Shown: positions 1-8,393, numbered from the stretch's first letter. The stretch is DNA of 64,000 nucleotides from Alcaligenes sp. SORT26 (GCF_017377875.1 NZ_CP070975.1:3286001-3350000); one strand, 5' to 3'. Notes: a model not told the origin generated them from the letters alone. Numbers and translations are program-made.

Positions 1-88
1 GGACAAAGTCATGACTCGTCGCGACGTTTGAGCGGCAGTGTTTTGTAAGCCGCCTTAGCATCCAATCATCTCGATATGTAACTTTAAT

Positions 89-114
89 TAAGTATTCAAG
101 CCCGAGGCCGTTAC
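89..114 (+). promoter_or_regulatory. candidate sigma-28 (FliA) promoter
   Basis: The sequence reads TAAGTATT, ten bases, GCCGTTAC, which resembles the flagellar sigma-28 consensus (TAAAGTTT, N11, GCCGATAA) with one base less spacing. It lies upstream of a chemoreceptor gene, the usual sort of FliA target. An intrinsic-terminator-like hairpin lies between it and the gene, so read-through or attenuation would be needed. Confidence 0.45.
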
Positions 115-144
115 CCAGCTTGTTCGATGGGGCCTCTTAGCAGG

Positions 145-171
145 CCGACCGTGCTGACACGGTCGGTTTTT
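145..171 (+). terminator. intrinsic terminator upstream of the chemoreceptor
   Basis: A perfect 9-bp stem CCGACCGTG/CACGGTCGG with loop CTGA is followed at once by TTTTT. It may end a gene lying left of the window, or act as an attenuator in the chemoreceptor leader, since the candidate sigma-28 promoter lies upstream of it. Confidence 0.8.
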
Positions 172-211
172 GCGTACCTGGGACCTGTCTTTTCAGCGTT
201 GCTCGGGGAAT

Positions 212-1759
212 ATGATGCGTTTGGGCTTGAAACAGAAGTTGTGGTTGCCATTGATCTTGTGTTTGATGGCATTGGTGGCGGTATTTACGTTCGTGAACTA
301 TCAGCTCTATCAGGCACAGATGGAGGAGCGAAAAAATAGTTTGCAGCATATCGTCAATATCGCGGTGAATATTACGCAGGACTACCGGCAACTGGTCAGC
401 AAAGGCGTACTTAGCCAGGAAGAGGCGCAAAAACAGGCGCTGCAACGCATCGGCAGTATCCGTTTTGGGCAGGAAGGCTATGTGTCGGTGCTCTCGACCG
501 ATGTCATCTCCATCATGAATCCCAGCCGCCCCGAACTGGATGGCCAGGATGTCAGTGCGGTGGTCGATAGCAATGGCGTCCATCCTTTTGCCGAGATGAG
601 CCGTATTGGCCGCAACGGCGGAGAAGGCTTTCTGGAATACCACTGGCCCAAACTGACTGACAAGGCCAACGCGCCCAAACTGGCCTTTGGTAAAGGGGTG
701 ACCCAGTGGGACTGGGTGCTGACCTCCGGGGTGTATATCGACAATATCAAGGCGCGTTTTTTCAGCAATCTGCTCAGCTCCTCGGTGGTGTTCTTGCTGA
801 TCATCGTGCTGGTGTCGGCCGTGACGGTGTTTCTGGCTCGGCAGATTTTTGCCGAACTGGGTGCCGAACCCGCGATCTTGCATGAAGCCGCTCAGGCGAT
901 TGCCAATGGCGATTTGCGTGTTGCTCATTCCTTGCGTTCGATTCCAGACAATAGCGTGATGGCGTCCATCGAGCAGATGCGCTTGAAGCTGAACGACGTC
1001 ATGCGCACCTTGCAGCACAGCAGTGGTGTGATTGCGGACGATACTTCGCAACTGTCCGTGGGCAACCTGGAACTGTCCAGCCGCACGACTCAACAGGCGG
1101 CGGCTTTGCAGGAAACGGCATCGGCCATGGAAGAGATGACGGGTACGGTCCGTATGAGCGAAGAAAACGCCATGCGTGCTGAAGAGGTTTCCAGCCAGGT
1201 ACAGAAGACAGCTCAACATGGCGGTCAGATGGTCAGCGAGCTGGTGGACCGCATGGGTGCGATTCGGGACACCAGCGGCAAGGTGGCCGACATCACTACC
1301 GTTATCAACTCGATTGCGTTCCAGACCAATATTCTGGCCCTGAATGCGGCCGTGGAAGCGGCGCGAGCCGGGGAGCAAGGCCGTGGCTTTGCAGTTGTGG
1401 CGGGTGAGGTACGCGCCCTGGCGCAGCGCACGACGGCATCGGCTCAGGAAATTGCCCAATTGGTGGAAGCGTCCTCCAACAGCACCCGCGAAGGCGTGCA
1501 GTTGATGGGGCAGGTGGGCAACGTGATTGATGAGATGGTCACGGGCAGCTCGCAGGTCATGACGATTGTTCACGAGATCGCGGCCTCTACCCGCGAACAA
1601 ACCATTGGTATCGAGCAGATCAACGTGGCGGTGGGGCAGTTGGATTCGGCGACTCAGCAAAACGCCGAGATGGTGAATCAGGTGGCGCACACTTCCAGCG
1701 AATTGCAGGATCAGGTGCAGGAGCTGGATCGTTTGATTCAAGCCTTCCGTCTGGGGTGA
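212..1759 (+). CDS. methyl-accepting chemotaxis protein, single-Cache sensor
   Basis: An inner-membrane chemoreceptor of about 515 residues. A membrane segment near residues 10-30 is followed by a periplasmic single-Cache (sCache_2) domain with [16 protein letters not shown] and a W-DWVL motif. A second membrane helix near 205 ([17 protein letters not shown]) and a HAMP-like linker lead to the cytoplasmic coiled-coil signalling domain. The hairpin tip [19 protein letters not shown], which contacts CheA and CheW, is present. No C-terminal CheR-docking pentapeptide is visible. A TTG at 170 is in frame, but the ATG at 212 just after GGGGAA is a better start. No che or flagellar genes lie nearby, so it is an orphan receptor. 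Small-ligand sensing (often organic acids for this Cache type) is inferred; the ligand is unknown. A weak GC-rich hairpin with T-rich tail follows the stop. Confidence 0.9.
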   Translation: MMRLGLKQKLWLPLILCLMALVAVFTFVNYQLYQAQMEERKNSLQHIVNIAVNITQDYRQLVSKGVLSQEEAQKQALQRIGSIRFGQEGYVSVLSTDVISIMNPSRPELDGQDVSAVVDSNGVHPFAEMSRIGRNGGEGFLEYHWPKLTDKANAPKLAFGKGVTQWDWVLTSGVYIDNIKARFFSNLLSSSVVFLLIIVLVSAVTVFLARQIFAELGAEPAILHEAAQAIANGDLRVAHSLRSIPDNSVMASIEQMRLKLNDVMRTLQHSSGVIADDTSQLSVGNLELSSRTTQQAAALQETASAMEEMTGTVRMSEENAMRAEEVSSQVQKTAQHGGQMVSELVDRMGAIRDTSGKVADITTVINSIAFQTNILALNAAVEAARAGEQGRGFAVVAGEVRALAQRTTASAQEIAQLVEASSNSTREGVQLMGQVGNVIDEMVTGSSQVMTIVHEIAASTREQTIGIEQINVAVGQLDSATQQNAEMVNQVAHTSSELQDQVQELDRLIQAFRLG

Positions 1760-1868
1760 TAAAAGGCGCTGCCTCGCGCCAGCCAAGGGGTGCGCCGATT
1801 ATTTTTGATCGTATACTGCTCCTTGGTACTGGGCTTGTCCTGCGGCAGACCGGCATTTAGGAGGATGT

Positions 1869-3446
1869 ATGTTGCGCGCACCTGTTGTAGCGGTATTGAT
1901 GGTGGGAATGGTTGGGTCGGCTTGGGCGGCTACGCTGCCTTCGGCCCAGGGTGAAGTTCAGGCGCACGAACATCATGAACGAATACTGAGCTTGCAGCAG
2001 AATGATCTGGTGCAAGGCAGTTGGCAGCACAGTGGTGATGTGGCGCTGGAATTGTTCGGCCCGGATGGCAAGGCGATTCGTCATTGGGCGGATGCGCCTG
2101 CACAGGGCGGCCCTTTTGGTTTTATTGCGAGCACCGCGGGCGAGTACCGTTTGCGTGTATTGGGTCAGGGCGAGTATCAGTGGCAGGTCAAGTCGGTCAC
2201 GGCTCCTCAGGCGCCTGCTCAGGCCGAACCTTTGCAAGGTGATGTGATCCGCCAGTGGAGCATGCGTTTGCGCGCTGGTGAGCCGTCTCGTGGTTTCTGG
2301 GACTATGTGCAGCGTGTGGGCTCTCCTTTGGTGGAGCGTTACAGCAATACGCATGATCGCGTCACGTTTGTGTGGCGCGGTGCCCAGCAAGGGGTGCGTC
2401 TGCATGGTGGGCCGTTTGCGTATAGCGATCGCATGCATCGCTTGGGCGAGTCCGATATCTGGTACATCACTTACGATTTGCCGCGTGATGCCCGTTTTAC
2501 CTATCGCATCGCGCCGGATGTGCCTTATGTAGGCCCGGAGTTGGCGCGCGAGGTGTTGCGTGCGGCTTTGCAGCGTGATCCGAACAATCCCCAGGCTTTG
2601 CCAGAAAACAGCAAGGATCTGTTTGATGGTGATTCGGTCTTGCGTTTGACGCAGGCGCCTGCCGAGGCGGTGGCTTTGGAGCCGCAGCAATTGGGGCAAG
2701 GGCAGTGGCGCACGGAGCGCGTGCCCAGCGAGGCTTTGGGTGTGGAACGGCAGGTGCAGATTTATCAGCCTGCTGGCACTCGGGCACAGGATATTGATCA
2801 CACTTTGATTTTGTTTGATGGTCGCGACTATCGGGATTTGGCGCGAGCGCCTGCCATGTTGGATACCTTGATTGCCCAGGGGCGTGTTGCGCCTATGTGG
2901 CTGGTCCTGGTGGACAATCCGGGCATGGCGGAACGGGCGCGGGAGTTGCCGCCGAATGAGGCGTATATCAAGTTTCTGGATAAGGAACTGATGCCTTGGT
3001 TGAATGCCCAGGGCGTGCAGTCGGCAGCGGACAAGACGGCGATTGGTGGTTCCAGCTATGGGGGCTTGGCGGCCATGAATGCGGCTTGGCGTCTGCCGCA
3101 GTTGTTTGGCAATGTCTTGAGCATGTCGGGGTCGTTCTGGTGGGCTCCGAAGGGTGATGCGCGTGGGCAGTGGTTGACGCGCCAGATGGCGGATTCGCCT
3201 GCTGTGCCGGTGAAGGTTTATATGAGCGCCGGGGTGTTCGAATCTTCGGGCTCAAGTCGGGATGTCAGCCTGGTGCAGGCGAATCGTCATCTGGATGATG
3301 TGCTGCGGGCGCGGGGGTATGACGTGCGTTACGTGGAAAGCGCGACGGCGCATGATTTTGTGGCTTGGAGGGATGCTTTGGCTTTGGGGCTGGAGCATTT
3401 GTTTGGGGTTGAGCATGAAGAGGCTTCGGCTGAGGAGAAGAAGTAG
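1869..3446 (+). CDS. exported Fes/IroE-like siderophore esterase
   Basis: A 525-residue alpha/beta hydrolase of the enterochelin esterase family. Residues 1-21 form a signal peptide ending SAWA-A, so the protein should act in the periplasm or outside. Residues 25-110 form a beta-rich domain and 125-225 resemble the Fes N-terminal domain (DYVQRVGSPLVE, WYITYDLPRDARFTYR). The hydrolase domain spans about 290-515, with nucleophile Ser396 in GGSSYGG and probable catalytic His495 in TAHDF. A strong ribosome site TTAGGAGG at 1858-1864 fixes the ATG. Cleavage of catecholate-serine esters to release iron or recycle the ligand is inferred from family and from the siderophore locus about 700 bp away in convergent orientation. 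Two smaller hydrolases of the same superfamily lie near 27.1 and 31.1 kb. A general carboxylesterase role cannot be excluded. Confidence 0.8.
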   Translation: MLRAPVVAVLMVGMVGSAWAATLPSAQGEVQAHEHHERILSLQQNDLVQGSWQHSGDVALELFGPDGKAIRHWADAPAQGGPFGFIASTAGEYRLRVLGQGEYQWQVKSVTAPQAPAQAEPLQGDVIRQWSMRLRAGEPSRGFWDYVQRVGSPLVERYSNTHDRVTFVWRGAQQGVRLHGGPFAYSDRMHRLGESDIWYITYDLPRDARFTYRIAPDVPYVGPELAREVLRAALQRDPNNPQALPENSKDLFDGDSVLRLTQAPAEAVALEPQQLGQGQWRTERVPSEALGVERQVQIYQPAGTRAQDIDHTLILFDGRDYRDLARAPAMLDTLIAQGRVAPMWLVLVDNPGMAERARELPPNEAYIKFLDKELMPWLNAQGVQSAADKTAIGGSSYGGLAAMNAAWRLPQLFGNVLSMSGSFWWAPKGDARGQWLTRQMADSPAVPVKVYMSAGVFESSGSSRDVSLVQANRHLDDVLRARGYDVRYVESATAHDFVAWRDALALGLEHLFGVEHEEASAEEKK

Positions 3447-3509
3447 CTGTAGCTGGACTTAGGTTGTGAGGTACGGGCTATAGACAGGCTCAGTCGACTG
3501 GACCGGGGG

Positions 3510-3742
3510 GCTGTTCAGGTCGGGGCAGGCTCAGGCGGGGCTGAGCGCTTGCTGGTGCTGCGCACCAGTACCCTTGGCATAAGATTGCTACGGGCGGGGC
3601 CTGAACTCGCCGGGTACTTGGTCCCCCGGACCAAGTACAAGCGCCCGGCTCAAACAGCAGGCCCCTTGCATCCCTACGCAATCTCATGCCCGCGGCAAGC
3701 ACTCTGATCCGCCCCGCCTGAGCCTGCCCCGACCCGAACAGC
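3510..3742. repeat. 233-bp imperfect palindrome (giant hairpin)
   Basis: Outer arms 3510-3541 and 3711-3742 are inverted copies matching at 31 of 32 positions. Inner arms 3576-3588 and 3678-3690 match at 12 of 13. The centre is an 11-bp perfect stem, GTACTTGGTCC at 3614-3624 against GGACCAAGTAC at 3628-3638, around a CCC loop. Outer and central arms share the same midpoint, 3626, so the whole block is one symmetric cruciform or hairpin. It lies between two convergent gene ends and is the main content of the roughly 700-bp gap 3447-4151. A 127-codon minus-strand frame across it is judged spurious. It could be a member of a dispersed repeat family or a degenerate mobile element, which needs genome-wide comparison. 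Confidence 0.9.
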
Positions 3743-3788
3743 ATGGCAGTAGTGCTCCTGAGTGGACCTGCTTTCAACTGTTGTTGGT

Positions 3789-3799
3789 GGGGGGGGGGG
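3789..3799. repeat. homopolymer G11 run
   Basis: Eleven consecutive G residues follow the palindrome in the non-coding gap. Such tracts are prone to slippage. There is no gene across it, so no phase-variation role can be argued. Confidence 0.9.
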
Positions 3800-3895
3800 A
3801 GCGCTGGAGTTGCTCGATCTAGTTCACGGGACTCGACGGAATTAAGAAGTATCCGACAGGGGGCTGCCTGCACTGAGCAGGTCTAATCTGATGCT

Positions 3896-3943
3896 GACCT
3901 GACCTGACCTGACCTGACCTGACCTGACCTGACCTGACCTGAC
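3896..3943. repeat. pentanucleotide tandem repeat (GACCT)9
   Basis: Nine perfect GACCT copies at 3896-3940 are followed by GAC, and a further isolated GACCT with flanking TGAC lies at about 3955-3964. It is non-coding, in the convergent gap between the esterase and entA. The copy number probably varies between strains. Confidence 0.95.
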
Positions 3944-4110
3944 TCGATCTAATTTGACCTGACTGAGTCTATCTTCATTGAGCCGCATTCACGATGTTTC
4001 GGTTCGCTCGTATTCTTCCTTGGCTTGGCAGTAGGTGGTCAGTTCTTATCGGCACTGTCGCTAGTAGGGATGTGCGTCTGCTTGTGTCCGGACTCGTTCC
4101 GATGGGCAAT

Positions 4111-4139
4111 AAAAAAGGGCGGAGATTCCGCCCTTTTTT
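4111..4139. terminator. bidirectional intrinsic terminator
   Basis: AAAAAA, stem GGGCGGA, loop GAT, stem TCCGCCC, TTTTTT. It is 12 bp past the entA stop and works on both strands, so it closes the minus-strand siderophore operon and also blocks plus-strand reading from the esterase side. Confidence 0.95.
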
Positions 4140-4151
4140 GCGTCTGGCTGT

Positions 4152-4940
4152 TTAGCCTTGGTCCAGTGTGGCACCGCCGTCTACCCGCAGGTCGGACAGG
4201 GTGATGTGGCTGGCGCGGTCCGAGAGCAGGAACAGGACGGCTTCGGCGATTTCTTCGGGGGTGGCGATTTTTTGCAGGGGGATGCCCAGGCGGTAGTTTT
4301 CGCCGGAACCCGCGATGACGGTTTCGCGCGAGCTGCCTTGTGCCCACATGGCTTGTTGCATGGGGGTGTCGGTGGAGCCGGGGGAGATGATGTTCACCCG
4401 GATGCCGTGTGGGGCCAGTTCCAGGCCCAGGCAGCGGCTCAGTTGGGTGACGGCGGCTTTGGAGGCGGCGTAGGCTCCCATGGCGATGCGTGGGGTGGCG
4501 GCAGAGTTGGAGCTGACGTTGACGATGGCGCCTTGTTTGCGTTCGATCATGCCTTTGGCCACGTTACGGCAGACGTTGAAGACGCCGGTGGTGTTGATGG
4601 CAAAGGTGCGATCCCATTGCTCGTTGCTCAGCTCGGTGATGCGGCCCATTTGCAGGACGCCTGCGACACAGGCCAGGCGCTGGATGGGGCCCAGTTTTTC
4701 CTGGCCTTGGGCCAGTGCCTCATCGACGGCATCGGCTTGGCTGATGTCGACCAGGTGGCAGGAGACGCGCTCGCTGTAGCTGGACTGGCTCAGTTGGGTC
4801 AGGCCGTCTACGTCCAGGTCCAGGGCGATGACGCGTGCGCCTCGTTCCAGCAGCAGTTTGGTCACGGCAGCGCCGATGCCACGGGCTGCGCCCGTGACGG
4901 CGACGCATTCGCCTGCAAATTCTTGTGTGCTAGTGCTCAT
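4152..4940 (-). CDS. entA: 2,3-dihydro-2,3-dihydroxybenzoate dehydrogenase
   Basis: EntA/DhbA is a cytoplasmic short-chain dehydrogenase that oxidises 2,3-dihydro-2,3-dihydroxybenzoate to 2,3-dihydroxybenzoate with NAD+. The 262 residues carry the nucleotide-binding motif TGAARGIG at 16-23, the serines of NVSSNS around 143-146, the catalytic pair Tyr157/Lys161 in YAASK, and a C-terminal RVDGGATLDQG. It is the last gene of the minus-strand operon, 30 bp after entB, and is followed by a strong terminator. A purine-rich AACAGGAAG lies before the ATG. The length is normal for the family and nothing looks damaged. The assignment rests on family resemblance plus the adjacent entB and entC. Confidence 0.92.
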   Translation of the reverse strand: MSTSTQEFAGECVAVTGAARGIGAAVTKLLLERGARVIALDLDVDGLTQLSQSSYSERVSCHLVDISQADAVDEALAQGQEKLGPIQRLACVAGVLQMGRITELSNEQWDRTFAINTTGVFNVCRNVAKGMIERKQGAIVNVSSNSAATPRIAMGAYAASKAAVTQLSRCLGLELAPHGIRVNIISPGSTDTPMQQAMWAQGSSRETVIAGSGENYRLGIPLQKIATPEEIAEAVLFLLSDRASHITLSDLRVDGGATLDQG

Positions 4941-4950
4941 GTGTGCTTCC

Positions 4951-4984
4951 TGTTCAGGCTTGCAGGCTGTTCAGGCTTGCAGGC
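4951..4984 (-). repeat. 17-bp tandem duplication at the entB 3' end
   Basis: Two exact head-to-tail copies of TGTTCAGGCTTGCAGGC span the end of entB and the entB-entA spacer, with a third partial copy TGTTC after them. The entB stop at 4971-4973 lies in the duplicated unit, so the duplication also repeats the stop codon region and sets the spacing to entA. Confidence 0.9.
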
Positions 4985-5609
4985 TGTTCTGGATTTCGGC
5001 GCAGGTCAGGCTGACGCCGCAGCGTTGCGAGACGTGGCGGATGGCCTGGTGATGTTCTTCCAGCGAGAAGTCGGCAACGCCGTCGATTGCCAGGAAGGGC
5101 TGTACGTCTTGCATGAAGGCTTCCAGTGCGGTGGTCATGCAGCCGATGTGGGCGTAGACGCCGGTGATGATCAGTTGGTCACGGCCCAGATTACGCAGTT
5201 GCTCTCGCAGGTCGGAGCGCTGGAAGGCGCTGTAGCGCCATTTGGTCAGCATGATGTCGGTGTCGGCGGGTGTCAGCTCGGGCACGACGGCTTGCTGTTC
5301 ATGAAATTCAGTGGCGGTCAGGCCTGGACCCCAGAAATCGTTTAGCAAGGCACGGTCTTTCTCGGGCTGTTCGGTAGGCTGGGCGGTGTAGAACACGGGA
5401 ATCCCCAGCTTGTGGCACACGTCGCGCAGGGCGGCGATGCGTTCGATCAGCATGGGAATAGGGGCCTGGCTCATATCGTATTTCTGCAGAAAGTAGGTCT
5501 GCATGTCGTGGATGAGCAGGGCGGCACGATTTGCCTGTGGACGCCAATTGACGCGGTTGGCTACGGGGGTTTGTGGCAGCTCGTAGCTGGGTAGCGCGTG
5601 AATGGTCAT
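4971..5609 (-). CDS. entB: isochorismatase, lyase domain only
   Basis: Hydrolyses isochorismate to 2,3-dihydro-2,3-dihydroxybenzoate plus pyruvate. The 212 residues match the N-terminal domain of EntB: NRAALLIHDMQTYFL with the catalytic Asp, the VMLTKW-like stretch DIMLTKWRYSAF, and GVYAHIGCMTTA. Canonical EntB is about 285 residues and carries a C-terminal aryl carrier domain. That domain is missing here: the protein stops after QNSLQA, and a separate carrier gene lies at 13593-13838. The gene sits between entC (14 bp gap) and entA. The stop lies in a 17-bp tandem duplication, so recent loss of a fused domain at this point is conceivable, but the split is more likely ancestral. Confidence 0.9.
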   Translation of the reverse strand: MTIHALPSYELPQTPVANRVNWRPQANRAALLIHDMQTYFLQKYDMSQAPIPMLIERIAALRDVCHKLGIPVFYTAQPTEQPEKDRALLNDFWGPGLTATEFHEQQAVVPELTPADTDIMLTKWRYSAFQRSDLREQLRNLGRDQLIITGVYAHIGCMTTALEAFMQDVQPFLAIDGVADFSLEEHHQAIRHVSQRCGVSLTCAEIQNSLQA

Positions 5610-5623
5610 GGGTCGTGTCTCCG

Positions 5624-6829
5624 TTAAAGTGTTATGTTTTGCGCCAGACCCAATGAGTTGATCAGGGTCATGAGTTTATTGCCGGTTTCCTGGCGTTCCA
5701 GGGCGGGGACGGAACCGTCCACGATGCCCGCGCCAGCCGATAGGGTCAGGCCTTGCTGGGTGTAGTGTCCGCAGCGGATGGCGACGGCCCATTCGCCGTT
5801 ACCTTCGTGGTCGTTCCAGCCAATGGCTCCTGCGAAGTAGCCGCGATCAAAGACTTCAGTGGCTTCGATGGCTTGCATGGCAGGCTGGGTCGGCAGGCCG
5901 CATACCGCTGGTGTGGGATGCATGGCCAGAGCCAGTTCCAAAGAGGTGACCGATGGGTCGCGCAGGCGGCCACTGATACGCGTGGACAGGTGCCACAGGT
6001 TGGCGGTGCTGGTCAGGCTGGGGCCGTCGGGCACTTCCATGGAGTCGCAGAATTGGGACAGGATGCGCACCACGTCTTCGATCACATACGCATGTTCACG
6101 CAGGTCTTTGCTGGAGGCCATCAAGCCTTCGGCACTGGCCTGATCGCGCTGCGGATCGGCAAAGCGGGGTGCTGTGCCTGCCAGTGGATTCACGGTGACC
6201 AGATCGCCCTGACGACGCACCAGCAGTTCGGGGCTGGCTCCAAAAAACAGGTCCGGATCGTGTGAGTCGCCGCCCGGCAGGGGCAGGGCATAGGTATAGC
6301 CAGCCGGATTGCTGTGGAGCATATTGCTCAACACAGTCTGACGGTCCAAGGCTTCGTTCAGTGTGATGGTCACGGTGCGGGCCATCACGGTTTTGGAAAT
6401 GTTCTGTTCGCGCATCGTCGCCAGAATGCGGCTGACGCTGTCTTCGTAGCCTTCGCCATCGGGCAGCAGGCTTTGGCTGGCAATGGTGTTGCCGGATTTG
6501 GCCAGCGGTGGACGCTGGACGGGACGCAGCAAGACGGGATCGCGCCGGTATTCTTTGGGAACGCGCAAATAGGCTTCGCGTGCCGGATTGAAGGGGATCA
6601 CGCCCAGCAACATGGGGGCGTCCAAACCTTGCTGGGCGGCTTGCGCCAGCAGGGTTTGGGCATCCGTCATTAACTGTCCTTGGGCATTGTTGGTATGCCG
6701 CTCCAATGCCGTGCCGTGTGCCATCAAACTGATGGTGGGAGAGGCAAATACGCTGCTGTCGGCCTGGTACTGCTTTAACCATTCTTCAATGGTGGCGTGG
6801 CGGACTTGGTCGTCGATACGGCTAGTCAT
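5624..6829 (-). CDS. entC: isochorismate synthase
   Basis: Converts chorismate to isochorismate, the first committed step to 2,3-dihydroxybenzoate. The 401 residues form a chorismate-binding (anthranilate synthase component I-like) fold. Conserved C-terminal elements are visible: LWHLSTRISGRL, the MHPTPAVCGLP motif, YFAGAIGW and EWAVAIRCG. The length is typical of EntC/DhbC. The start at 6829 (MTSRIDD) is chosen because AAAGGA lies five bases upstream; an in-frame TTG at 6844 overlaps that ribosome site. The gene is 69 bp after the YncE-like gene, with a GC-rich hairpin in the spacer, and 14 bp before entB. Confidence 0.93.
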   Translation of the reverse strand: MTSRIDDQVRHATIEEWLKQYQADSSVFASPTISLMAHGTALERHTNNAQGQLMTDAQTLLAQAAQQGLDAPMLLGVIPFNPAREAYLRVPKEYRRDPVLLRPVQRPPLAKSGNTIASQSLLPDGEGYEDSVSRILATMREQNISKTVMARTVTITLNEALDRQTVLSNMLHSNPAGYTYALPLPGGDSHDPDLFFGASPELLVRRQGDLVTVNPLAGTAPRFADPQRDQASAEGLMASSKDLREHAYVIEDVVRILSQFCDSMEVPDGPSLTSTANLWHLSTRISGRLRDPSVTSLELALAMHPTPAVCGLPTQPAMQAIEATEVFDRGYFAGAIGWNDHEGNGEWAVAIRCGHYTQQGLTLSAGAGIVDGSVPALERQETGNKLMTLINSLGLAQNITL

Positions 6830-6863
6830 AGGAGTCCTTTTCAAGGGCAGGGGTGTTGCCTTT

Positions 6864-6888
6864 GCGCCCCTTGCGATAGCAGGGGCGC
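6864..6888 (-). other. intercistronic GC hairpin between the propeller gene and entC
   Basis: A perfect 7-bp stem GCGCCCC/GGGGCGC around an 11-base loop fills the 69-bp spacer. It has no T-tract on the minus strand, so it is more likely an RNA processing or stabilising element than a terminator. Confidence 0.5.
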
Positions 6889-6898
6889 GTCGGGCGGT

Positions 6899-8296
6899 TT
6901 ACTTCAGGTGAATGCGAGTGATGCGGTCAGCCGTCTGGTCATCCTTGCCTTTGGACTTGTTGACCAGGTAGGCATTGCCTTCGCCATCCAGCGATACGTG
7001 GTTGGCGTAGCTGCCGCCGTCCAGGTTGGCAACGATCTCGCCTTTGCCATTCACGGCAGTTACCGTGCCTGCGCCGCGCGAAGCAACGTAAGCCAGCGAT
7101 GTCTTGGGATCAAAGACCACGTTCAAGGCGCCAGCGCCAATCTTGATGTCGTGCTGAATGGCACCGTCTTTGGCGTTGATGATCAGCAGGTTGTCGCTGC
7201 CCTGGGCGGCTACATAGACTTGATCATTCTTGCTGTCTACCGATACGCCAGCCAGGCCACGTGCGCCAGGAATGGGGAATACGGTTTGAGCATTGCCGTT
7301 TTTCAGATCCACAATGATCAGCTCATTGGTGCTGGCGCTGACGGTGTACAGACGGTCTTTTTCAGCGTCCAGGATCAGGCTCATGCTGCCAGGCTTGTTG
7401 CGGGTCTTGGATTGCAGCTCGATAGGGTCGAGCTGGGTCAGCTTTTTCGCATCGAACACGGCCAGGGTGTCGGCACCGGGCGAGGACACGTAAACACGGT
7501 TGGTCTTTTCGTCCACAACCACATCACGTGGGTGGCTGACGACGCCGTCTTCAAACTGTTTGACCAGTTTCAGGTCTTTCTGGCTGTAAACAGCGACGGA
7601 GCTGCTGCGGGTGTTGGTAACCCAGACATTGCCTTGCTTGTCGTCCACGTCCACGCCGTATACGGCTTGAACCTGACCATCGTCACGGCCTTTTTGGGCG
7701 GCAGGTGTCACGCTGGCTTCAACGGCCAGGGTCTTGGCGTTGACTTTAACCAGTTGGGATTGCTTGACTGGTGGGCGGCCCACGGCGGACGTCACGAACA
7801 GCACTTTGTTCTTGGGGCTGTAGGCGCTTTGGTACAAGCCGGGCACCAGGTGCTGGGATTGCAGCTCGAACTTGTCCTGGCCGCTCAGCTCAACTTTAGG
7901 GGAAACCTTCAGGTTGAAGACTTCGGCTGTGGATGGCTTGCTGACCTGCATGACCACTGGGTGCACGCCAACGGCGGCGTCAGCAGGAATGGCAACGGTG
8001 GTGCTCAGATTGCCGTCTTTATCGGCGACCAGGGCGGCAGGGGTCAGGGCATGACCGTTTTGCAGCAGGATGACTTCCTGACCGGGGGTGAAACCACGGC
8101 CTGCCAGTTGGGCTTCGCTGCCTGCGTAGACCACGCCAGCGGCATTCATGGAGCCACGGAAGTCAGTATCAGGCTGGTCAAAGGCGGGAGCGGCAAAGGC
8201 ATTGGCCAGGGACAAGGACAGGACGGCGGCGCTCAGGCCGGCCTTGCGCAGCAGTGCAGCAGGGGTACGGCGAATGCAATTGACATTGATTAGCAT
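6899..8296 (-). CDS. periplasmic YncE-like beta-propeller protein
   Basis: A 465-residue exported protein: the positively charged start and hydrophobic stretch LSAAVLSLSLANAFA end in a signal peptidase site. An N-terminal Ig-like region (GRGFTPGQEVILLQNG) is followed by about six to seven YVTN/NHL-type blades, each with patterns such as VWVTNTRSSSVAVYSQ, VYVSSPGADTLAVFD and AYVASRGAGTVTAVNG. E. coli YncE is a periplasmic propeller reported to be controlled by Fur. Here the gene lies inside the siderophore operon between entS and entC, which suggests an iron-related envelope role such as binding or handling the siderophore. The molecular function is unknown. The start is the ATG after AGGATTAAAAG. 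Confidence 0.8.
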   Translation of the reverse strand: MLINVNCIRRTPAALLRKAGLSAAVLSLSLANAFAAPAFDQPDTDFRGSMNAAGVVYAGSEAQLAGRGFTPGQEVILLQNGHALTPAALVADKDGNLSTTVAIPADAAVGVHPVVMQVSKPSTAEVFNLKVSPKVELSGQDKFELQSQHLVPGLYQSAYSPKNKVLFVTSAVGRPPVKQSQLVKVNAKTLAVEASVTPAAQKGRDDGQVQAVYGVDVDDKQGNVWVTNTRSSSVAVYSQKDLKLVKQFEDGVVSHPRDVVVDEKTNRVYVSSPGADTLAVFDAKKLTQLDPIELQSKTRNKPGSMSLILDAEKDRLYTVSASTNELIIVDLKNGNAQTVFPIPGARGLAGVSVDSKNDQVYVAAQGSDNLLIINAKDGAIQHDIKIGAGALNVVFDPKTSLAYVASRGAGTVTAVNGKGEIVANLDGGSYANHVSLDGEGNAYLVNKSKGKDDQTADRITRIHLK

Positions 8297-8393
8297 CTTT
8301 TAATCCTAAATAAAGGTTCGGTCGACAAGACGGTCCATGTAGGAGCTCTTTCTACAGGCGTGCAGCAGGCGTGGGTAGAACAAAATCGAGATG

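Noticed and set aside
137-1786. Long open frame on the minus strand across the chemoreceptor gene
   Set aside because: It lies antisense to a gene with clear Cache and signalling domains, and its translation shows no recognisable domain. Long antisense frames are common in this G+C-rich coding DNA.
1799-1822. Fur box before the exported esterase
   Set aside because: The A+T-rich GATTATTTTTGATCGTATAC was considered but matches the Fur motif poorly and lacks dyad symmetry.
3490-3873. 127-codon minus-strand frame in the long intergenic gap
   Set aside because: It runs straight through the giant palindrome and the G11 run, has no ribosome site or recognisable domain, and the repeat explains its sequence.
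3896-3943. Possible CRISPR-like array
   Set aside because: The repeats are five bases long with no spacers and no cas genes, so it is a simple microsatellite.
6797-8293. 498-codon plus-strand frame across the YncE-like gene
   Set aside because: The minus strand encodes a signal peptide and propeller blades; the plus-strand frame is a codon-bias shadow.
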